Shown here one piece after another: positions 61,614-64,000 of a stretch of DNA of 64,000 nucleotides. The stretch spans positions 16,366,062 through 16,430,061 of the forward strand of contig CP092882.1 in assembly GCA_030710605.1 (NCBI GenBank). The letters run 5' to 3'. The stretch's first letter is position 1, and each line of letters starts with the position of its first letter. This DNA is from Cordylochernes scorpioides (Eukaryota > Arthropoda > Arachnida > Pseudoscorpiones > Chernetidae). Below the pieces are notes generated by a model, which was not told where the DNA came from, searched no databases, and saw only the letters and a program-made list of their open reading frames with translations. The translations under genes were made by a program, and so were the position numbers.

Positions 61614-61849
61614 TATTTATAATTATAATACATGTGAAAATCTAGTGTATATTGAAATTAACTACTATATATAAAATTTATAACCATTTAAAACTTCTAT
61701 TTATACTTTATTAGCTTTTGTTAAATCATATATTATCTCATCTGAACTTTTTATAACAATTCTCTTACATAGGAAAATATATCATTACTTCCTGGTCTGT
61801 CAATACAATGACGTGTATGTATAGTTATCAAAAAATTCGAAAATATTAT

Positions 61850-62010
61850 AGACGCGTATGATTCTCTTTTTTTTTTTAATAAACAATTTCTACTATCCTT
61901 ACTGCAACGGAAAAATTAATGGGAGGGCTTGACTCATCAGTGGTGAACCTTCCCAGCGGTTTCGTCAGTTTAATCTACCATACCGCTGTTATATTGCATT
62001 TTTCGATCTT
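61850..62010 (+). repeat. Repeat family C fragment
   Basis: 'gacgcgtatgattc', 'ctactatccttactgcaacgg', the GGGAGGG...CTCATCAG...CTTCCC hairpin and 'cggtttcgtcagtttaatctaccataccgc'. Confidence 0.7.
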
Positions 62011-62020
62011 CCTTTTATAG

Positions 62021-62118
62021 CGATACTGATGCTAGACTCTTGGAATGGTATAGTGATACTGATTCTAGACTCTTGGAATGGTATAGTGATACTGATGCTA
62101 GACTCTTGGAATGGTTGT
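62021..62118 (+). repeat. 33-bp tandem repeat, three units, at the LINE 3' end
   Basis: 'agtgatactgatgctagactcttggaatggt' repeated three times just beyond the end of the LINE. Short terminal tandem repeats are common at 3' ends of non-LTR elements. Confidence 0.8.
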
Positions 62119-62145
62119 TGTTGTTGTCGTATCCAAAGAAGAATC

Positions 62146-62349
62146 TCAGATGTCTCCATGCATCTCCATCACAGCAGCAGCAATGTCCACTATCTTGGGT
62201 GTGTAAAGCTGCTGCTCTGGGTCCAAGTCAATTTTCTGCAAGGCTGCGGCCATTGCTGGACATGAGAATATGTGAGTAGGTGTTAGTTCCACACCAGGAC
62301 AGTTGTTGCACGTCCTATAGGTTCTTGTGCCATCTGGATGTATTGCCAT
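62146..62349 (-). pseudogene. LINE pol C-terminus with zinc knuckle
   Basis: MAIHPDGTRTYRTCNNCPGV, ELTPTHIFSCPAM: a C-x-x-C...H...C motif, then AALQKIDLDPEQ and a short tail to MEMHGDI. It separates from the RNase H piece by a frame change. Confidence 0.8.
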
Positions 62350-62618
62350 TCCTTTATAGTGTTTTGTTCTAAGTCTTGTTATAGTTTTTATCAGTTTTCT
62401 CTCAGAATTTATTTCACATATCTGATCTTTTCTTATTTTTTGTTTGATTATCTTGTATTTTGCTTGTATTTTGCTAAGGCATCAGCGTCAAATACTGACA
62501 TTTGTTCTTTCCTTTGGCTCATCTTTCTGGCTTCCTTTGCCAATTCATCTGCCATTTCATTACCCTCGATCCCAACATGGGCAGGAATCCATTGTAGAAT
62601 GCAGTTCTTCTCCAATAT

Positions 62619-63278
62619 TTACTGTTGGGTAAGTAATGAGTGTATTTTCTGCGTGATTCTAGTATTGCCCTTCTGAATTGCTTCTAGAGCGAATCTGGAG
62701 TCGCTGTATATTATAATTCCTTCTGCTTGATGCAGGGATGGTTGGTTCAGGCATACATCAAGGGCTTTCCAGATATCTGTCAGTTCACAAGTGAAGTTTG
62801 ACGAAATCTTTCCCGCTCCTTCTTTGATTTTGATGTATGTTCCATCTTGGAGTATTATGTTAATTCCGGTTCCTACATTACTCAGAGTAAGGTCTGATGA
62901 TCCATCTGTGTATGCTAATAAATAATTTCTCCGATCATATGAATCAATTGTGTCAAGTCCTTTCTTTTTAAGTATATTTTTGTTCTCTTTTTTATTGCAG
63001 GGTTCATTCAGGTTGAGATTGATTATTATATTTGATGGTAATGGGGTAGGAAATGTTGGTTCTTCTTGAATTTGAAAGTCATTGTGTTTCATGTTTATAT
63101 ATATGCCCTTTCTAATATTGTTGTCGTACTGAAGTGTTGAAGATATTTTAAGTCTTTCTTTTTGTGTCCAGTTTAAATAGGTTCTATGGGATATGTGTTC
63201 GGTTTTTTTACTTTTTAAGCTATTGGTGAATTTATTGTTTTTAATTGTCTTCTGCTTTCGAGTAGGTCTAGGCCACAT
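62619..63278 (-). pseudogene. LINE RNase H domain
   Basis: 219 codons. Catalytic acids are visible in LLAYTDGSSDLTLSNVG, FTCELTDIWKALDVC and IIIYSDSRFALEAIQ, as expected for RNase H, which removes the RNA strand after reverse transcription. The N-terminal part is lysine/asparagine-rich linker. Confidence 0.85.
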
Positions 63279-63553
63279 TCTCTCTGAATTTTCTCATTGT
63301 TGGTGGATGAAACAGCACCAGTGATTATTTTGGCCGCTTTTGATTGAACACTGTCTAGTCTTCCTTTTATTGATGAGCTTGAGAGAGCCCAGACAGGTGT
63401 GGAATGTTCCATTATTGGCCTTATTAAGGTGGTTAATGTTGTTCTGAGGGTTTTGGGTTTTGCTCCCCAATTTGTTCCACATAACCTTCTCAGAATATTT
63501 AGTTTTCTGGTATCTCTATTTGAGGTGCTAATTATTTGTTCTGTAAATCGCAA
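63215..63553 (-). pseudogene. LINE pol connection region
   Basis: RKLNILRRLCGTNWGAKPKT, LIRPIMEHSTPVWALSSSS and LDSVQSKAAKIITGA are typical of the stretch after the RT of Jockey/R1-type LINEs. Its frame overlaps the next piece, showing a frameshift near 63270. Confidence 0.8.
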
Positions 63554-63738
63554 TTCCTCATCAAGTATCGCACCTAGGTATTTTGTATTTCTAATTTTAT
63601 CAATTATTTTGTTGTTTATGCTTATTTTGTGATTATATTTATGCCTTTTTTCCTGTCAGTGGAGAAGACGCATAGGTTTGTTTTTATTGGGTTTATTGTC
63701 ATTTTGAGTTCCATTGCCCAATTTTCCAATCCTCTCCT

Positions 63739-63972
63739 TTATGTGTTCAGTATTTTTTCTGATTTTTCTATACTGCTACTTGTGTGCCATATGGCTATAT
63801 CATCTGCATAACAGGCAACCTTTGTGTCTTCAGTAAGGTAAGGATGGATGTCGTTAATATATAGCAGGAAGAGTAGAGGACTGAGAACAGATCCCTGAGG
63901 TACACCAGCCCATGTTCTTCGGTCCTTGGAAAATGCTCCATTAATCCATCCATCCTTGGATTGGTATTGCAT
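63739..63972 (-). pseudogene. LINE reverse transcriptase palm
   Basis: GVPQGSVLSPLLFLLYINDI and VACYADDIAIW are RT motifs 4-5; YADD is the catalytic centre. The frame ends soon after at a stop, and the next segment (FSTDRKKG..., about 63640) is in another frame. Confidence 0.9.
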
Positions 63973-64000
63973 GCAAATACATATTTTGTCTATGATGAAC

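Larger units (their letters stand above)
62119..64000 (-). mobile_element. Non-LTR retrotransposon (LINE with RNase H), 3' part, runs off the window
   Basis: Minus-strand order from the right edge: reverse transcriptase, thumb/connection, RNase H, C-terminal zinc knuckle, 3' UTR and the 33-bp tandem tail. The arrangement with RNase H after RT points to the I/R1/Jockey-related groups. Fragments of the same family lie at 12038, 55350 and 55982. Several frame changes show the copy is dead. Confidence 0.85.

Overview
The window is AT-rich metazoan nuclear DNA with spliced genes. Three or more paralogous C-type lectin-like (CTLD) genes are embedded in a very dense, layered transposon landscape. 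The CTLD gene style, the many Tc1/mariner, Helitron and Copia copies and the hammerhead-bearing satellites fit an invertebrate, probably an arthropod such as a crustacean. That guess is inference; the species cannot be read from the sequence.

Host genes. A 55-nt signal-peptide exon on the minus strand (718-772) starts a gene that leaves the window to the left. A second, plus-strand gene is seen only in part: CTLD exons near 6859-7016 and 10435-10539, a doubtful exon near 10883-11129, and a last exon (11616-11810) encoding a transmembrane segment, a short cytoplasmic tail and a stop, followed by AATAAA. A third, plus-strand gene starts with a signal-peptide exon at 18472-18526. I could chain 13 exons up to 60851; the splice phases agree at every junction and give 473 codons without a stop. 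It encodes a secreted or membrane protein with at least four CTLDs in tandem and continues past the window. A tRNA-Gly(GCC)-like sequence lies at 13842-13911.

Mobile DNA. From left to right: a mariner (1.0-2.3 kb), a DD37D Tc1/mariner element (2.7-4.0 kb), TA-flanked MITEs, two tandem satellites carrying hammerhead ribozymes (6.0-6.75 and 7.3-8.24 kb), a 1.85-kb inverted repeat (8.2-10.1 kb), a Tc1 (14.06-15.48 kb), a fold-back Tc1 (15.6-17.1 kb), a mariner (17.1-18.2 kb), a Helitron with a tRNA-like insert (19.2-19.5 kb), a second copy of the first Tc1 (29.5-30.9 kb), a U6-like chimera (31.4 kb), another Tc1 (32.7-34.1 kb), solo-LTR candidates, Helitrons carrying the 5' end of U2 snRNA (37.6 and 38.9 kb), a 4.9-kb LTR element with no pol gene (40.3-45.2 kb), a near-complete Copia on the minus strand (46.05-50.46 kb), LINE fragments, a SINE with a greatly expanded 51-bp internal repeat (58.8-60.5 kb), and the 3' part of an RNase H-bearing LINE on the minus strand (62.1 kb to the end).

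Most transposons sit inside the introns of the third CTLD gene and stretch 1.4 kb of coding sequence over more than 42 kb. The most interesting signals are the two hammerhead-ribozyme satellite families, one array of which stops at its own predicted cleavage site; a 70-bp minisatellite that repeats the branch point and 3' splice site of exon 2 five times upstream of the real one; snRNA- and tRNA-bearing Helitrons; and a Copia primer-binding site matching 31 nt of initiator tRNA-Met.
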